Below, piece after piece: positions 5,607 to 5,791 of a DNA stretch of 5,791 nt. The first letter of the stretch is position 1. Each line of letters opens with the position of its first letter. Origin of the DNA: Chloroflexota bacterium. Lineage in GTDB: Bacteria > Chloroflexota > Anaerolineae > UBA4142. The stretch is from assembly GCA_016199405.1 (NCBI GenBank), contig JACQGS010000108.1, forward strand, positions 1-5,791, written 5' to 3'. The position numbers and the translations under genes are program-made. Under the pieces are notes generated by a model. That model had not been told where the DNA came from, did not search any database, and was given only the letters and a program-made list of their open reading frames with translations.

Positions 5607-5612
5607 CTCCTT
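5607..5612 (-). promoter_or_regulatory. Strong ribosome binding site of the SCP2 gene
   Basis: AAGGAG on the minus strand with an 8-base spacer to the ATG at 5598. It fixes the SCP2 start and is the strongest Shine-Dalgarno match in the window. Confidence 0.8.
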
Positions 5613-5628
5613 AGAATTCTTGATGCAA

Positions 5629-5654
5629 GGGCGACCACGAGGGATCGCCCCTAC
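5629..5654. repeat. GGGCGA...TCGCCCCTAC hairpin element in the SCP2 leader
   Basis: GGGCGA (5629-5634) pairs with TCGCCC (5645-5650), and CC (5635-5636) can extend the stem with GG (5642-5643) around a bulged A. The trailing CTAC gives the GTAGGGGCGA...TCGCCC form that I recall as a common dispersed element in Chloroflexota genomes. It would be transcribed as part of the SCP2 leader, just upstream of the ribosome binding site. Confidence 0.6.
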
Positions 5655-5665
5655 ATGTTTGCCGG

Positions 5666-5692
5666 ATTATAACACAACGCGCGGCGACGCAA
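5666..5692 (-). promoter_or_regulatory. Putative promoter of the SCP2-GMC series
   Basis: A perfect TATAAT -10 (5671-5666, minus strand), with TTGCGT (5692-5687) as the best -35 at a short 15-bp spacing. Transcription would begin near 5659, giving a leader of about 60 bases that contains the hairpin at 5629-5654 and the AAGGAG site. The -10 is convincing, the -35 less so. Confidence 0.5.
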
Positions 5693-5720
5693 TAACCATT
5701 TGACCCACACGCGGCGACGC
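5677..5720. repeat. 14-bp direct repeat between the divergent promoters
   Basis: ACGCGCGGCGACGC (5677-5690) and ACACGCGGCGACGC (5707-5720) differ at one base and lie exactly 30 bp apart, about three helical turns. The first overlaps the SCP2 -35 region, the second lies in the selA promoter spacer. This is a possible binding site for a regulator of both genes; a chance repeat is possible in such GC-rich DNA. Confidence 0.5.
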
Positions 5721-5728
5721 GCTAAAAT
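5700..5728 (+). promoter_or_regulatory. Putative sigma70-like promoter of selA
   Basis: TTGACC (5700-5705) and TAAAAT (5723-5728) with a 17-bp spacer, close to consensus. The expected transcription start, about 7 bases after the -10, falls at 5735-5737, essentially at the selA ATG. No ribosome binding site is present between them. Confidence 0.55.
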
Positions 5729-5736
5729 GATTTCTA

Positions 5737-5791
5737 ATGAATCCCAATCAACTTCGCTCCCTCCCCTCCATTGACGCGCTCTTGCAAAATC
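5737..5791 (+). CDS. selA: L-seryl-tRNA(Sec) selenium transferase, N-terminal fragment
   Basis: Only 18 codons are in the window: MNPNQLRSLPSIDALLQN. The LRxLPSIDxLLQ pattern is the characteristic opening of SelA, where E. coli has a similar LPAIDRLL near its start. SelA is a PLP-dependent cytosolic enzyme that converts Ser-tRNA(Sec) to Sec-tRNA(Sec) with selenophosphate, the step before SelB-directed incorporation at UGA. The ATG at 5737 puts the motif at the expected distance from the N-terminus. An ATG at 5727 is in another frame and soon reaches a stop. No Shine-Dalgarno site precedes it, and the promoter position suggests a leaderless message. It diverges from the SCP2 gene. Identification rests on a short segment, so check it in the neighbouring sequence. 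Confidence 0.78.
   Translation, partial: MNPNQLRSLPSIDALLQN

Noticed and set aside
5107..5703. 198-codon open frame on the plus strand
   Set aside because: Antisense to the SCP2 gene and its promoter region, with no family resemblance and no ribosome binding site.

Overview
The window looks like a GC-rich chromosomal segment from an anaerobic bacterium, probably Chloroflexota (Anaerolineae-like). This is an inference from several things together: a tungsten-type aldehyde ferredoxin oxidoreductase, a start of selA, Uma2 and DUF559 endonuclease-fold proteins, very frequent GCGC runs, and C-rich hairpin repeats of a kind I associate with that phylum. No marker gene fixes the taxonomy.

Six genes lie on the minus strand and one, at the right edge, on the plus strand. 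Reading the minus strand from right to left: an SCP2 sterol/lipid-carrier protein (5598-5194), a GMC-family flavin oxidoreductase with a ferredoxin-like cysteine cluster (5091-3469), a 209-bp repeat cluster, a small DUF559 endonuclease-like gene (3259-2846), an aldehyde ferredoxin oxidoreductase (2849-981), a Uma2-family protein (928-308) and the first 102 codons of an MBL-fold hydrolase with an HxHxDH motif (306 to beyond the left edge). On the plus strand, the last 55 bases hold the start of selA (L-seryl-tRNA(Sec) selenium transferase), divergent from the SCP2 gene.

SCP2, GMC oxidoreductase and AOR suggest a short pathway: bind or deliver a hydrophobic alcohol, oxidise it to the aldehyde with FAD, then oxidise the aldehyde to the acid with ferredoxin as acceptor. 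The DUF559 gene seems to be an intruder. It is bracketed by two hairpin repeats in the same orientation. One repeat supplies its upstream region. The other encodes its last 16 residues and abuts the first codons of AOR, whose conserved N-terminus has no ATG, GTG or TTG and would have to start at a CTG overlapping the DUF559 stop. A third, inverted repeat copy encodes the tail and stop codon of the GMC gene.

The 138-bp SCP2/selA intergenic region holds two divergent sigma70-like promoters, a 14-bp direct repeat touching both, and a hairpin in the SCP2 leader. The selA promoter sits so close to the ATG that its transcript would be nearly or fully leaderless. Stretches without genes are 929-980, 3260-3468, 5092-5193 and 5599-5736; each is described below.
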